Position numbers and translations under genes: made by a program. From an uncultured Bacilli bacterium (GTDB lineage Bacteria > Bacillota_I > Bacilli_A > RF39 > UBA660): a stretch of 64,000 bases of DNA. The stretch is taken from positions 62,001 through 126,000 of the forward strand of contig CAKOWU010000002.1 of assembly GCA_934129885.1 (NCBI GenBank). Reading direction: 5' to 3'. The notes below the pieces were generated by a model, which was not told the DNA's origin, searched no databases, and saw only the letters and a list, made by a program, of their open reading frames with translations. This document shows positions 16,104 to 25,011 of this stretch, in pieces. Positions within the stretch are counted from its first letter, which is position 1, and each line of letters starts with the position of its first letter.

Positions 16104-17842
16104 CTTATCTTTATATGAACTTCTCTAAGTTGTTGTTCTGAAACAGTACTAGGAGAACCCATCATATTATCAATACCTAAAGTATTAGGTGGGAATGCTT
16201 GTACTTCTCTTAAATTTTTCTCATCACGTAATAACATAAGCATTCTATCTATTCCAGGAGCCATACCGGCATGTGGAGGAACTCCATACTTAAATGCTGT
16301 ATAAAGTGATTTAAATTTTTCTTTAACAATATCTTCTGTATAGCCTACTTCCTTAAATCCGTGCATTAAACTATCTAAATCATGGTTACGTACAGCACCT
16401 GAACTCATTTCAAAGCCATTACATACAAAGTCATATTGATAAGCAAGTATATCTTTTATATCGCCATTATATGCGTTCATACCACCTTGTGGCATACTAA
16501 ATGGATTATGTCCAAAATCCCATTTATTTTCTTCTTCGTTCCACTCAAACATAGGCATATCATTAATAATACAAAATTCGTATTTATTAGGATCTATTAA
16601 TTCTAACTTTTTACCTAACTCTGTTCTTATTTGACCGGCGTAATTTGCCGCGACTGATTCTTTTCTGTTAGCGATAAAGAATATAACATCTCCTTTTGAA
16701 AGTTCTGCCTTACTAATTAGTGCTTTTCTCTCATCATCAGATAGAAATTTATCAATAGGGCCTTTAAAGGTATTATCGCCTAAAACAGATATATATCCAA
16801 TACCAGGCATACCAATTGAAGATGCGAAATCTACTATTTCATTAAACCAACTATTAGATTTATCTGCGATGCCTTCTACTTTTATACCTCTAACAATGGA
16901 CTTTTGAAAAGGTTTAAATGTAGTATTCGCAAATTCTTCTGTTAAATCTATTATCAAAAGGGGATTTCTTAAATCTGGTTTATCAGTACCATATTTAAGC
17001 ATTGCCTCTTTATATGGTATTCTTTTAAATGGTCTTTCTGAAACTTCTTTTGATGAAAAATGTTTGAAAGTATCGTAAAATATTTCTTCACCTATTTTAT
17101 AAACATCTTCTTCAGTTGCGAAAGCCATTTCAAAATCTAACTGGTAAAACTCAAGGGTTCTATCAGCACGAGAGTCTTCATCTCTAAAGCAAGGTGCGAT
17201 TTGATAATACTTATCAAAGCCCCCTACCATAAGTAACTCCTTGAATATTTGTGGAGCCTGCGGTAAAGCATAAAACTGACCTTTATACTTTCTAGATGGA
17301 ACTAGAAAATCTCTAGCACCCTCTGGAGATGAAGCTGTTAAAATAGGTGTTTGAACTTCAGTAAAACCTAAACTATCCATTTTATTTCTTAAATATTTTA
17401 ATAGTTCACTTCTAAACTTAATATTATCATGTACTCTATTGTTTCTCATATCTAAATAGCGATACTTAAGTCTTAATTCTTCATTTACTTTAGTGCTTGT
17501 TTTTATCTCAAATGGTAATTCATGTAAAGACTTGCCAAGTAGTGTAAACTCTTTAATAAGTATCTCTACTGTACCAGATTTAATTTTTGGATTAAAGTTT
17601 TCTTCATCACGCATTCTAACAACGCCCTCTAAAGAAATAGTAGATTCTTTAGCAAGCCCATTAAATATAGAATCATCGTTACTTACTATTTGAACAGTAC
17701 CAGTTTCGTCTCTTAAATCTACAAATATAACTCCGCCATGATCTCTAATGTTTTCTACCCAGCCTGCGACCTTTACAGTTTTACCAAGAACGTCCTCAGT
17801 AATTTCACCGGGTCTTATATTTCTATATATATTATCCATCAT
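16100..17842 (-). CDS. aspS: Aspartyl-tRNA synthetase, bacterial type, probably non-discriminating, 580 aa
   Basis: This is a class II synthetase. An N-terminal OB-fold anticodon domain (VKVAGWVENIRDHGGVIFVDLRD) is followed by motif 1-2 regions (FTEVQTPILTASSPEGARD; FRDEDSRADRTLEF), a bacterial GAD insertion (about 280-420) and motif 3 in PPHAGMAPGIDRMLML. At 580 aa it is the usual bacterial length. It is the last gene of a unit of an asparagine T-box, two tRNA-Asn genes and gatCAB, one base after gatB. That setting implies it also charges tRNA-Asn with Asp for GatCAB to amidate (inference). No asnS was seen in the window. The start is at 17842 or at a second ATG three bases later. Confidence 0.93.
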   Translation of the reverse strand: MMDNIYRNIRPGEITEDVLGKTVKVAGWVENIRDHGGVIFVDLRDETGTVQIVSNDDSIFNGLAKESTISLEGVVRMRDEENFNPKIKSGTVEILIKEFTLLGKSLHELPFEIKTSTKVNEELRLKYRYLDMRNNRVHDNIKFRSELLKYLRNKMDSLGFTEVQTPILTASSPEGARDFLVPSRKYKGQFYALPQAPQIFKELLMVGGFDKYYQIAPCFRDEDSRADRTLEFYQLDFEMAFATEEDVYKIGEEIFYDTFKHFSSKEVSERPFKRIPYKEAMLKYGTDKPDLRNPLLIIDLTEEFANTTFKPFQKSIVRGIKVEGIADKSNSWFNEIVDFASSIGMPGIGYISVLGDNTFKGPIDKFLSDDERKALISKAELSKGDVIFFIANRKESVAANYAGQIRTELGKKLELIDPNKYEFCIINDMPMFEWNEEENKWDFGHNPFSMPQGGMNAYNGDIKDILAYQYDFVCNGFEMSSGAVRNHDLDSLMHGFKEVGYTEDIVKEKFKSLYTAFKYGVPPHAGMAPGIDRMLMLLRDEKNLREVQAFPPNTLGIDNMMGSPSTVSEQQLREVHIKIR

Positions 17843-17843
17843 C

Positions 17844-19298
17844 TCACCTCTTCTCTATTTCTTCTAGCATAGTCTCACGTGCCATACTAGGATTAGCCTT
17901 TCCTTTAGTCTTTTTCATAATTTGACCTACTAAATAATCAGCAACATTATTTTTACCAGATTTATATTTTTCTACTAACTCTGGATTTTCATCTAATACC
18001 TCGTTAGCAACTTTCACAATCGCAGTCTTATCAGTTATCTGCATCATGCCTTTTTCTTTGACTATTGCCTCTGGTACCTTACCTTCTGCCATACAAATTG
18101 CAAAAACTTCTTTGGCTTGTTTTGAAGATATAACCTTATCTTCTACAAGTTTAATAAGTTGACATAAGTGGGCAGGTGTCATTAAAGCATCAGAAATAGT
18201 CTTATTTTCTTTATTAAGAGTACCAAGTATATTAGTTGTGATCCAGTTAGAAGCACTCTTAGGATTAGCATCTAAACTAATAGCCTCTTCAAAGAAATCA
18301 GACACATCTTTTTCCTTAACTAATATAGTGGCATCATAATCAGTTAAACCATATTCTTCTATATATAACTTCTTTCTTTCTGAAGCAAGCATAGGAATTT
18401 CTTCCTTAATCTCTTCTATCCATTCTTTAGATAATCTAACCTTTGGAATATTTGGCTCTACAAAATATTTATAATCAATGGCGTCTGCCTTACTACGCAT
18501 AAACTTTGTACTCATAGAATCTTCATCCCATCTACGAGTTTGTTGTTCCATAGAATCGTATTCACCAGTCTCTTTTAGATCGGTTTGTCTTTCTATTTCA
18601 TAGTTAATAGCGTCTCTAACACCACCGAAAGAATTGACATTCTTAATCTCAATTTTAGTACCCCAGTTACTTGGGTCATTCTCATCAAGTGAGGCATCCA
18701 TGATAGACACATTAACATCACATCTAATTTGTCCTTTTTTACTATCAGCCTCACTTATACCAGCATACTGATATATACTTCTCATGGTTTCTAGGAATGC
18801 GACTGCCTCATCAGCACTTCTAAAACAAGGAGTTGTAACAAGTTCAAGTAATGGAACGCCCGCTCTATTATAATCAATCTTTGATACATCACCAGTATGA
18901 ACTGAAGATGCAGCATCTTCTTCTAAATGCAAATTATCAATGATAGCTTCTTTTTCTTCGCCATTACATTCAAATTTTAATTTACCATATATTCCAACTG
19001 GTATAGGTTTAGTTTCCTGCGTAATTTGAAAGCCTTTAGGTAAATCTGGATAGTAATAGTTTTTTCTTTCAAAATACATATATTCTGGTTGTGTGCATTT
19101 TAATATTAAACTTGCCATAACTGCTTTTTTTACGGCTTCTTTATTAACTACTGGTAAAGTACCAGGAAAAGCCATATCAACTGGTCTAATATTAACATTC
19201 GCACTTTCATTATAATCATTCGCCGCAGATGAAAATACTTTAGTATTAGTTTCACTTATCTCACAGTGCATTTCAAGTCCAATTAATGCCTTATACAT
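17844..19298 (-). CDS. gatB: Asp/Glu-tRNA amidotransferase subunit B, 484 aa
   Basis: The sequence begins YKALIGLEMHCEISETNTKVF, the N-terminal GatB signature. The kinase-like cradle domain follows, with metal and tRNA contacts in PDLPKGFQITQ and CDVNVSI. The C-terminal helical YqeY-like tail domain (about 330-484) ends GKANPSMARETMLEEIEKR and binds the tRNA. GatB activates the side chain of misacylated Asp-tRNA-Asn or Glu-tRNA-Gln with ATP. Its stop is one base from aspS, and its ATG overlaps the last base of the gatA stop, so translation is probably coupled. Confidence 0.96.
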   Translation of the reverse strand: MYKALIGLEMHCEISETNTKVFSSAANDYNESANVNIRPVDMAFPGTLPVVNKEAVKKAVMASLILKCTQPEYMYFERKNYYYPDLPKGFQITQETKPIPVGIYGKLKFECNGEEKEAIIDNLHLEEDAASSVHTGDVSKIDYNRAGVPLLELVTTPCFRSADEAVAFLETMRSIYQYAGISEADSKKGQIRCDVNVSIMDASLDENDPSNWGTKIEIKNVNSFGGVRDAINYEIERQTDLKETGEYDSMEQQTRRWDEDSMSTKFMRSKADAIDYKYFVEPNIPKVRLSKEWIEEIKEEIPMLASERKKLYIEEYGLTDYDATILVKEKDVSDFFEEAISLDANPKSASNWITTNILGTLNKENKTISDALMTPAHLCQLIKLVEDKVISSKQAKEVFAICMAEGKVPEAIVKEKGMMQITDKTAIVKVANEVLDENPELVEKYKSGKNNVADYLVGQIMKKTKGKANPSMARETMLEEIEKR

Positions 19299-20755
19299 TA
19301 TTTCACCTCCATGGCTGTTTGCCCTTTATAGTCCATACTGCTTTCTAAAGCATAAGCAATATTTAAAACATTTACGTCGTCATAGCATTTTCCTGTTATA
19401 TTAAGTCCTACTGGAAGATTATTTACAAAACCATCAGGTATAGTAATTGATGGGAAACCGCCAAAGTTTCCTATTTGTAGATGATCCTCTAAAGCATTTA
19501 TATTTTTATCTTCACTGCTGAAGGAATAATCTATATCTTTCGCAGGTCCAGTACTTACAGGAAGAATAATGCCATCATATTCTTTAAAAAGTTCGTTCCA
19601 TCTATCCACTAAAAGTCTTCTAACTCTTTGAGCATTATGGAAATATCTGTCCTTGTTCTCTGACTGTAGAACATAAGAACCAATTACAAATCTTCTTTTA
19701 ATGAGTGAAGAAAAGCCTTCGGTACGATATTTTTTCATAGACTCATCCCATGTCTTACCTTCTGCTCTAGGTCCAAAGATAAAACCAGTTAAATTGCTCA
19801 TATTTGATGTTGCCTCTGCGCATGATATAACAACATAAACTGATGGCTCTGCGTCGAGTAGTTTTCTATCTACTGATACGCCTTCAACCTCAATACCTAA
19901 TTTCTCACATAACTTTAACTTGTCTTTAAAGTTTTCTAAATGCATCTTTAATTCATCATCAGCATTAGGATAGTTTTCTATATCACACAACTCTTTAATG
20001 TAACATAACTTTTTACCTTTAACGTTTCCATCTATACTATCATATAAATTAATATCAGATGAATCCCAAGAAGTCATATCATATTTATCGATACCTTTCA
20101 TACCATCTACTACAATAGCGGCATCCTTTACACTTCTAGTTAAAGCCCCACAGTGATCTAAACTACTAGCAAAAGGAAATAAGCCATATCTTGATATCAT
20201 ACCATATGTAGGTTTATAACCAACTATACCGCAGTATGCCGCAGGCTTTCTAATAGAATCTCCAGTATCACTACCTGTCGCATATGGAATAACTCCAGCC
20301 GCAACTGCTGCTGCACTTCCTGAAGAAGAACCAGCACACATTTTAGATGTATCCCATGGATTTAAAATCTTACCAGTATGTGCCGTAGTACCAGTACCGC
20401 CCATGCCAAATTCATCCATCGCTGTCTTAGATACTAGTGTAGCACCATGTTTTGATAAATTTTCTATTGCTGTAGCACTAAAAAATGGAACGTAATTTTT
20501 TAAAGTATTTGAAGAACCTGTTGAAAGAATACCTTTGGTACTATAATTATCTTTTGCGGCATAAGGAATACCAGATAATAAATCATCAGTAACTTTCTTT
20601 TCTTCTACGTCATCTAAAATAGTAACAAAAGCATTACATTTTTTTTGTAATTCTTTAGACTTTTCTATAGCCTCTTTAATAAGTTCTTTACTTGTTACTT
20701 TGTTTTCTTTTAAATCATTATGTATTTGTTCAATACTTTTATCCATATATGACAT
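19298..20755 (-). CDS. gatA: Asp/Glu-tRNA amidotransferase subunit A, 485 aa
   Basis: This is an amidase-signature protein. The catalytic lysine is in PYAAKDNYSTKG (about residue 71), the cis-Ser in AGSSSGSAAAVAAG (about 150) and the nucleophile Ser in SDTGDSIRKPA (about 170). It supplies ammonia from glutamine to GatB. The usual GGS of the nucleophile loop reads GDS here, a small deviation also possible in related lineages. I place the start at the ATG at 20755, one base after the gatC stop, with AAGGATGG as ribosome site inside the end of gatC. The longer frame from 20779 overlaps gatC and lacks a ribosome site. Confidence 0.95.
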   Translation of the reverse strand: MSYMDKSIEQIHNDLKENKVTSKELIKEAIEKSKELQKKCNAFVTILDDVEEKKVTDDLLSGIPYAAKDNYSTKGILSTGSSNTLKNYVPFFSATAIENLSKHGATLVSKTAMDEFGMGGTGTTAHTGKILNPWDTSKMCAGSSSGSAAAVAAGVIPYATGSDTGDSIRKPAAYCGIVGYKPTYGMISRYGLFPFASSLDHCGALTRSVKDAAIVVDGMKGIDKYDMTSWDSSDINLYDSIDGNVKGKKLCYIKELCDIENYPNADDELKMHLENFKDKLKLCEKLGIEVEGVSVDRKLLDAEPSVYVVISCAEATSNMSNLTGFIFGPRAEGKTWDESMKKYRTEGFSSLIKRRFVIGSYVLQSENKDRYFHNAQRVRRLLVDRWNELFKEYDGIILPVSTGPAKDIDYSFSSEDKNINALEDHLQIGNFGGFPSITIPDGFVNNLPVGLNITGKCYDDVNVLNIAYALESSMDYKGQTAMEVK

Positions 20756-20756
20756 A

Positions 20757-21053
20757 TTATCCCACCATCCTTGGTACAACTACGGCATCTCCATCACTAT
20801 CACCGCAGTTAGCAAATATTTCTTCTTTTGATATTGACTCTTCTTTTACATCTTCTCTAAATGTACACTCAAAATCATCTAATGCATGAGTCATTGGAAC
20901 AATATCACTAATATCATCTATCTCATTTATTCTAGCAATACTAGCGTCTATTTCCTCAAATTCATCAAGCACTTTTTTATTTTCTTCTTCTGTAAGACCA
21001 ATTAATAACTTATCTGCATAGTCATCAACCATTTCTTTAGTAAACTTTCCCAT
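20757..21053 (-). CDS. gatC: Asp/Glu-tRNA amidotransferase subunit C, 98 aa
   Basis: This is a small helical subunit that wraps GatA and stabilises the GatCAB complex. It shows the GatC pattern: an N-terminal helix with L.EEENKKVLDEFEEID, a middle segment DDISDIVPMTHALDD with the typical P.TH motif, and a C-terminal extension LRED-like (FREDVKEE) inserted between GatA and GatB. Length is normal. It is the first protein gene after the T-box and the two tRNA-Asn genes, behind a strong AAAAGGAGG ribosome site. A hairpin terminator lies between it and the tRNAs. Confidence 0.93.
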   Translation of the reverse strand: MGKFTKEMVDDYADKLLIGLTEEENKKVLDEFEEIDASIARINEIDDISDIVPMTHALDDFECTFREDVKEESISKEEIFANCGDSDGDAVVVPRMVG

Positions 21054-21083
21054 TACATATCCTCCTTTTAAAACAAAATATAT

Positions 21084-21122
21084 AAAAAATAAGTCTATAG
21101 GATAAATCCTAGAGACCTACTT
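21084..21122 (-). terminator. Intrinsic terminator between the tRNA-Asn pair and gatC
   Basis: On the minus strand GTCTCTAGGAT and ATCCTATAGAC arms (one mismatch) are followed by TTATTTTTT. Only about 30 bases remain to the gatC start, too few for a new promoter plus ribosome site, so gatCAB-aspS probably depends on readthrough. Confidence 0.8.
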
Positions 21123-21132
21123 AATAACTAAA

Positions 21133-21208
21133 TGGCGCCTGATGTAGGACTCGAACCTACGACCTAACGGTTAACAGCCGTGCGCTCTACCGACTGAGCT
21201 AATCAGGC
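21133..21208 (-). tRNA. tRNA-Asn (GTT), copy 2
   Basis: This is a 76-base cloverleaf with encoded CCA. The acceptor pair is GCCTGAT / ATCAGGC with G73, the anticodon loop is CTGTTAA (anticodon GTT) and the T arm is GTAGG-TTCGAGT-CCTAC. It is nearly identical to the copy at 21213-21288, from which acceptor-stem changes separate it. Confidence 0.96.
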
Positions 21209-21212
21209 AAAG

Positions 21213-21288
21213 TGGCGCCCAATGTAGGACTCGAACCTACGACCTAACGGTTAACAGCCGTGCGCTCTACCAACTGAGCTAATTGGGC
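21213..21288 (-). tRNA. tRNA-Asn (GTT), copy 1
   Basis: This is a 76-base cloverleaf with encoded CCA. The acceptor is GCCCAAT / ATTGGGC, the anticodon loop is CTGTTAA, and the D and T arms match copy 2. It lies directly downstream of the T-box leader, so its synthesis should itself be controlled by tRNA-Asn charging. Confidence 0.96.
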
Positions 21289-21295
21289 AAAAGTA

Positions 21296-21552
21296 TAAAA
21301 AGACAGTTAAGCGTCCCCATATAAGGACGAATAACTGTAACTCGCGGTACCACCTTATTTATCACACGAAGTGATCTCTCTATAGTTTCAAATGAAACTT
21401 ATAACGCGGTAACGGGTTACATCCGATTTATCCTACTGTTATTTCAGATAAATTACTCTGTGGTGTTATTCACAGTAGTATTATTATTAGTTCTCATCAT
21501 ACTAACTTTCTGTAAATAAGTGACTACTGTTACTTCTCCACTTCCTAGTATC
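21296..21552 (-). promoter_or_regulatory. T-box riboswitch, asparagine type, upstream of tRNA-Asn / gatCAB / aspS
   Basis: The minus strand contains the T-box core AAGGTGGTACCGCGAG (around 21345), then a hairpin using CGTCC...GGGACG-type arms and a U-run. Stem I is clear: ACAGTAGT pairs with ACTACTGT and the lower helix GTGG pairs with CCAC. The 3' specifier loop between them is GAATAACA. It is one base longer than usual, and AAC followed by A fits asparagine. AAU and GAA also overlap in this loop. Confidence 0.88.
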
Positions 21553-21576
21553 TATAAAATATTTATAAACAAATTT

Positions 21577-21653
21577 TGGTAGTCCGTACGGGATTTGAAC
21601 CCGTGAATGCATGCGTGAAAGGCATGTGTGTTAACCAATTTCACCAACGGACC
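21577..21653 (-). tRNA. tRNA-Glu (TTC)
   Basis: This is a 77-base cloverleaf with encoded CCA. The acceptor is GGTCCGT / ACGGACT (one G-U pair), the anticodon loop is CTTTCAC (anticodon TTC) and the T arm is ACGGG-TTCAAAT-CCCGT. It lies just upstream of the T-box and is transcribed in the same direction. Confidence 0.95.
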
Positions 21654-21661
21654 AAATTAAA

Positions 21662-21738
21662 TGGTGGGCCTGGCAGGACTTGAACCTGCGACCCCTCGCT
21701 TATCAAGCGAGTGCTCTAACCAACTGAGCTACAGGCCC
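21662..21738 (-). tRNA. tRNA-Ile (GAT)
   Basis: This is a 77-base cloverleaf with encoded CCA. The acceptor is GGGCCTG / CAGGCCC, the anticodon loop is TTGATAA (anticodon GAT) and the T arm is GCAGG-TTCAAGT-CCTGC. It is nine bases upstream of tRNA-Glu, so the two are probably one transcript. Confidence 0.96.
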
Positions 21739-21887
21739 AACTCAATTTGACCCTTTAAGTATACATTATTTTATAGACTTTGACAACCCTTTTTAGAATG
21801 TTTTATTATTTTTTTTAAGATTTTATGGTTTTTCTTTCAAAAAAATACCAATTTGGTATAAAATATTTGTATAAGGAAGTGATACAT

Positions 21888-22535
21888 ATGCCTTCATGGC
21901 CAGTACATATTGCCCTAGCAAAAAAACTTAATAAAGATTTAAAGCTGTCTGACGATTTTATTTTAGGTAACATAATCCCAGACGTTCCGAACGGATACAT
22001 AATACCAAATACAAGGTGTAAGAAAACAAAAAGATTTACTCATTTTAATATTAATAAAGAAAACACTAAACCAATTATAAGCATAGAAGATTTCTTAAAA
22101 AAATATCAAAATAAATTAAATAATCCCATTATATTAGGATATTATACTCATCTTCTAACTGATAAATATTTTAATGATGATTTTCATAAAAAACATGTAA
22201 AAAATAAAATTATTATATTAAAGGACGGTACTCCCAATAACACTCAATTTAAAGGCTGGGAACTAAAGCAAAAAGATTTTAACGTTTTCGGAGACTACCT
22301 TACCTTAAATGGTAATTTAGAAAACCCTATATTTCAAACTAAAGATACAAAAAAATTGATTAAAGATTTACCCTTCACTTTTCCAAATGAGGATATAACT
22401 TTAACCATTAATAAAATAAATTTATTTATAACTAATATTCCAAGTAAACAAACAGATTACCTAGTTTACACCGAAGAAGAACTTATGAATACATTTAATA
22501 ACTGTTATAAATATATTTTAAAAATTATCAAGTAA
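21888..22535 (+). CDS. Zinc-dependent phospholipase C-like / hydrolase-fold protein, 215 aa
   Basis: The protein starts MPSWPVHIALAKKLNKDLKL and then shows LGNIIPDVPNGYI, HFNIN and LGYYTHLLTDKYFND. An early His, an Asp in the N-IIPD motif and a later H-LTD pattern are the metal-ligand spacing of the helical zinc-dependent phospholipase C / S1-P1 nuclease-like fold found in many uncharacterised Bacillota proteins. The real substrate cannot be told. No signal peptide is seen, so it is probably cytoplasmic. The start is the ATG at 21888 behind ATAAGGAAGTG. A -10-like TATAAA lies at about 21858. Confidence 0.55.
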   Translation: MPSWPVHIALAKKLNKDLKLSDDFILGNIIPDVPNGYIIPNTRCKKTKRFTHFNINKENTKPIISIEDFLKKYQNKLNNPIILGYYTHLLTDKYFNDDFHKKHVKNKIIILKDGTPNNTQFKGWELKQKDFNVFGDYLTLNGNLENPIFQTKDTKKLIKDLPFTFPNEDITLTINKINLFITNIPSKQTDYLVYTEEELMNTFNNCYKYILKIIK

Positions 22536-23736
22536 AAAATCAATTATATTTTTATGAATAATACCTTTCTGGGAAAAATCAAAAGTATCAGCAGAAATAA
22601 CATATTTAGGATAATTATCCCCAATATTATTATATACCCCAAATTCTCTATCAATAATATCATCATTTAAATGGAACGCAACCTGAAAATACTTCTTCTC
22701 TTCAAACCTAGTCGCAATAAAATCTATCTCGCCATTTTCTAAAGTGCCAACCTTTACATCGTACCCTCTAGAAATAAGTTCATTATAAACAATATTTTCT
22801 AAATATACTCCCATTTGTTTCTTTCTTTCACTGTTTACTACTTGCCCTAATCCAAGGTCTGTTAAATAATATTTATATTTTCCGTTTAAAATTCTTTTGC
22901 CTCTTACATCATACCTGTCCGCCTTATGTATAAGAAATACCCTACACATATATTCCAAATAATTATAAATAGTTACTTTTGAAACTTCAATATTATCACC
23001 AAGCAAATAATTAGAAAGACTTTCCGCCGAAAATGTTTGTGACGGAGTAGTAACTATATATGTAAGTATTTTATTAAAAAGATCTAAATCTTTTATCTTA
23101 AACCTATCAACAATATCTTTTATAACAATAGAATTATATATATCAGATAAATATGTCCTTATTTGTGGCTCACTATCTAAAGCAAACCTTTGCGGCATAC
23201 CACCCCCATAAAATAAAGTCATCAAATTCTTTTGCTAACTCATATTTATCTTTATCACTAATATTTTTAAGTTCGCATACCTCTTTAAGAGTAAATGGAT
23301 ATATATTAAAATTTACATACCTTCCAGCAATATGTGTCGCAAGTTCTCTAGATAACAAATCACTATTAGAGCCTGTTATAAATATTGATACACCCTCTCC
23401 GTATTTCGCTTTAAATGAATTAACTACTCGCTCCCAACCATCAACATTTTGAATTTCATCAAAGAACAAATAATACTTTTCATCATTAACCATTTTACCC
23501 TTTACATATTCATAAAATTTTTTAGCATCTAGTATATCTGCATAATCCATAAACTCAAAATTAATATAAATAATTTGACTTTCCTTAACCTTCATTTCTT
23601 TTAACTCGTCCATTATCTGGCTTAATATAACAGACTTTCCTGGTCTTCTAATACCGGTTAATACTTTAATTAAATCTTGATTATAAAAAGGTCTTATCTT
23701 CTCCAAATACTTTTTTCTCTTTATCGCTTTGCTCAT
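22518..23736 (-). pseudogene. AAA-14 / DUF4143 ATPase, frameshifted
   Basis: The 5' part (23736-23173) has a P-loop in GIRRPGKSVIL, a Walker B-like YYLFFDEIQNVDGWE and the sensor-like FITGSNSDLLSRE of the ATP-binding AAA-14 family. The 3' part (22518-23225) carries the DUF4143 PD-(D/E)XK-like C-terminal domain with YLENIVYNELISRGYDV and GEIDFIA. The reading frame changes within about 23173-23225, where DDFIL should run into YGGMPQRFAL at a G-rich tract. Two bases appear to be missing, so the protein cannot be made as one chain unless this is a sequencing error. Similar remnants occur at 46218 and 48203. The family often behaves as toxin-like or selfish ATPases of unclear role. Confidence 0.8.
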
Positions 23737-23828
23737 CTCCTATGTACATTATATCCAAATCATTTTTGTTTATCAATTTGGTATAGTACACTGTACAAAA
23801 TTACTTTTTTAACCATTTTTGTTTACTA

Positions 23829-23853
23829 CAAAAAAATAGAGAGGGCTCTCTAT
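23829..23853 (-). terminator. Terminator of the membrane-anchored protein gene
   Basis: On the minus strand AAATAGAGAGCCCTCTCTATTTTTTTG is a near-perfect hairpin with a U-run, overlapping the stop at 23850. Confidence 0.85.
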
Positions 23854-24566
23854 TTTGGTATTCTACCTACAGTATCATTATAACTAGTTAAAAGTTCAGA
23901 CTTTTTAAATACAACTTTACCATCTTTAACATCCCAGTTATCTTTATTATCTTTAAGTAAATTCAAAACATCCTTTTGCACCGCAAGTACATTCTTAATA
24001 GCGTCCGCCGTAACCTTTGTACTCTTATATCCATTTTCAAATGCAGTAGTCGCTGGAGTACCAAGCATAAGTTCTTTATAAAGGGTTATATAGTGATTAC
24101 TTAAATCTTTGTCATCTATATTCTTCATTATTTGCTTTTCCTTAGCCATTGTCTCTAACTTCTTTAAAGTATCATTAATAGTATTTTCTGTATTACTAAT
24201 ATAAATGGTAGAGTTATTAAAGTCTTTGCCATCATTAGTGTAATTGTCCGCAGATAAAATAGATGTAAAAGTTTTGTCTATTTTTATTTCGTCTATTTTA
24301 GAAGACGTACTCGCATACTGTGCAATATACTCCTTTATAGAACTTTCTACAACTGCATAATTACCTTTAGTTTTAGCCTTATTATCATATGAATAAGAAG
24401 TAATATCACTATTTAATAAAGCATAAACTTCACTTTTTAAAATATTCTCTTGTTTCGTACTATTATATAACATTACACATAAAACTGCCATAATAACAAC
24501 TGCCAAAGTAATAATCGTTATTAAAACTTTTGTCTTATTATTAATTTTTATTTTCTTTTTAGCCAT
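23850..24566 (-). CDS. Membrane-anchored extracytoplasmic protein of unknown function, 238 aa
   Basis: I do not recognise the family. A basic N-terminus (MAKKKIKINNKTK) precedes one membrane helix (about residues 14-33, VLITIITLAVVIMAVLCVML). About 200 residues of mainly helical, polar sequence follow, without cysteines beyond the helix. This looks like a single-pass protein with an outward-facing domain. It shares a strand with the RNHCP gene, whose stop is 11 bases upstream of its start, so the pair is probably one operon ending at the terminator at 23829-23853. Confidence 0.6.
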   Translation of the reverse strand: MAKKKIKINNKTKVLITIITLAVVIMAVLCVMLYNSTKQENILKSEVYALLNSDITSYSYDNKAKTKGNYAVVESSIKEYIAQYASTSSKIDEIKIDKTFTSILSADNYTNDGKDFNNSTIYISNTENTINDTLKKLETMAKEKQIMKNIDDKDLSNHYITLYKELMLGTPATTAFENGYKSTKVTADAIKNVLAVQKDVLNLLKDNKDNWDVKDGKVVFKKSELLTSYNDTVGRIPK

Positions 24567-24577
24567 ATCAATTCCTC

Positions 24578-24892
24578 CTAAAAGCTAACTGGATTACTCA
24601 TAATATCAATAATTTTATCAAAATTATCGTCTTTCGCCATAATATTCTTCCGCACACTCCCGCACTTATCACACCTATATATTATCTTGTAAGTGTTTTT
24701 AAATTTTTCTACCGCAATAGGGATTAAAGTACCATGGCAAGTCTCTAACCTATCCCCAGGATTTATATCTACATGTTTAGATGATAAACATTTTGGACAA
24801 TGATCCCTCGCGCTATAGCCAAGAGGCTCTACTTTTCCTCCACAGACTTCACAAACAAAACTTTCATCGATCATTTTAAATCTTTTTTCCAT
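24578..24892 (-). CDS. RNHCP-domain zinc-ribbon protein, 104 aa
   Basis: Two CxxC knuckles (FVCEVCGG and HCPKCLSS) surround the family signature, here ARDHCPKCLSSKHVD in place of RNHCP, followed by GDRLETCHGTLIPI. A second zinc pair occurs at YRCDKCGS. The fold is a small zinc ribbon that probably binds nucleic acid or ribosomal components. The exact role of RNHCP proteins is not established. There are two possible starts, 24892 and the ATG six codons on (MIDESFVCEVC). The gene precedes the unknown membrane-anchored protein in the same direction. Confidence 0.8.
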   Translation of the reverse strand: MEKRFKMIDESFVCEVCGGKVEPLGYSARDHCPKCLSSKHVDINPGDRLETCHGTLIPIAVEKFKNTYKIIYRCDKCGSVRKNIMAKDDNFDKIIDIMSNPVSF

Positions 24893-25011
24893 ATAAGTAT
24901 TTTATCACATAATCTACTTTTATTAAAGAGAATGCCTTTTAATTTTTTAGGGCGTGTGAATTTCGAGTGAAAATGTCTCTATTGAAAACGCAAACAAATT
25001 ATTGGCAAAGG

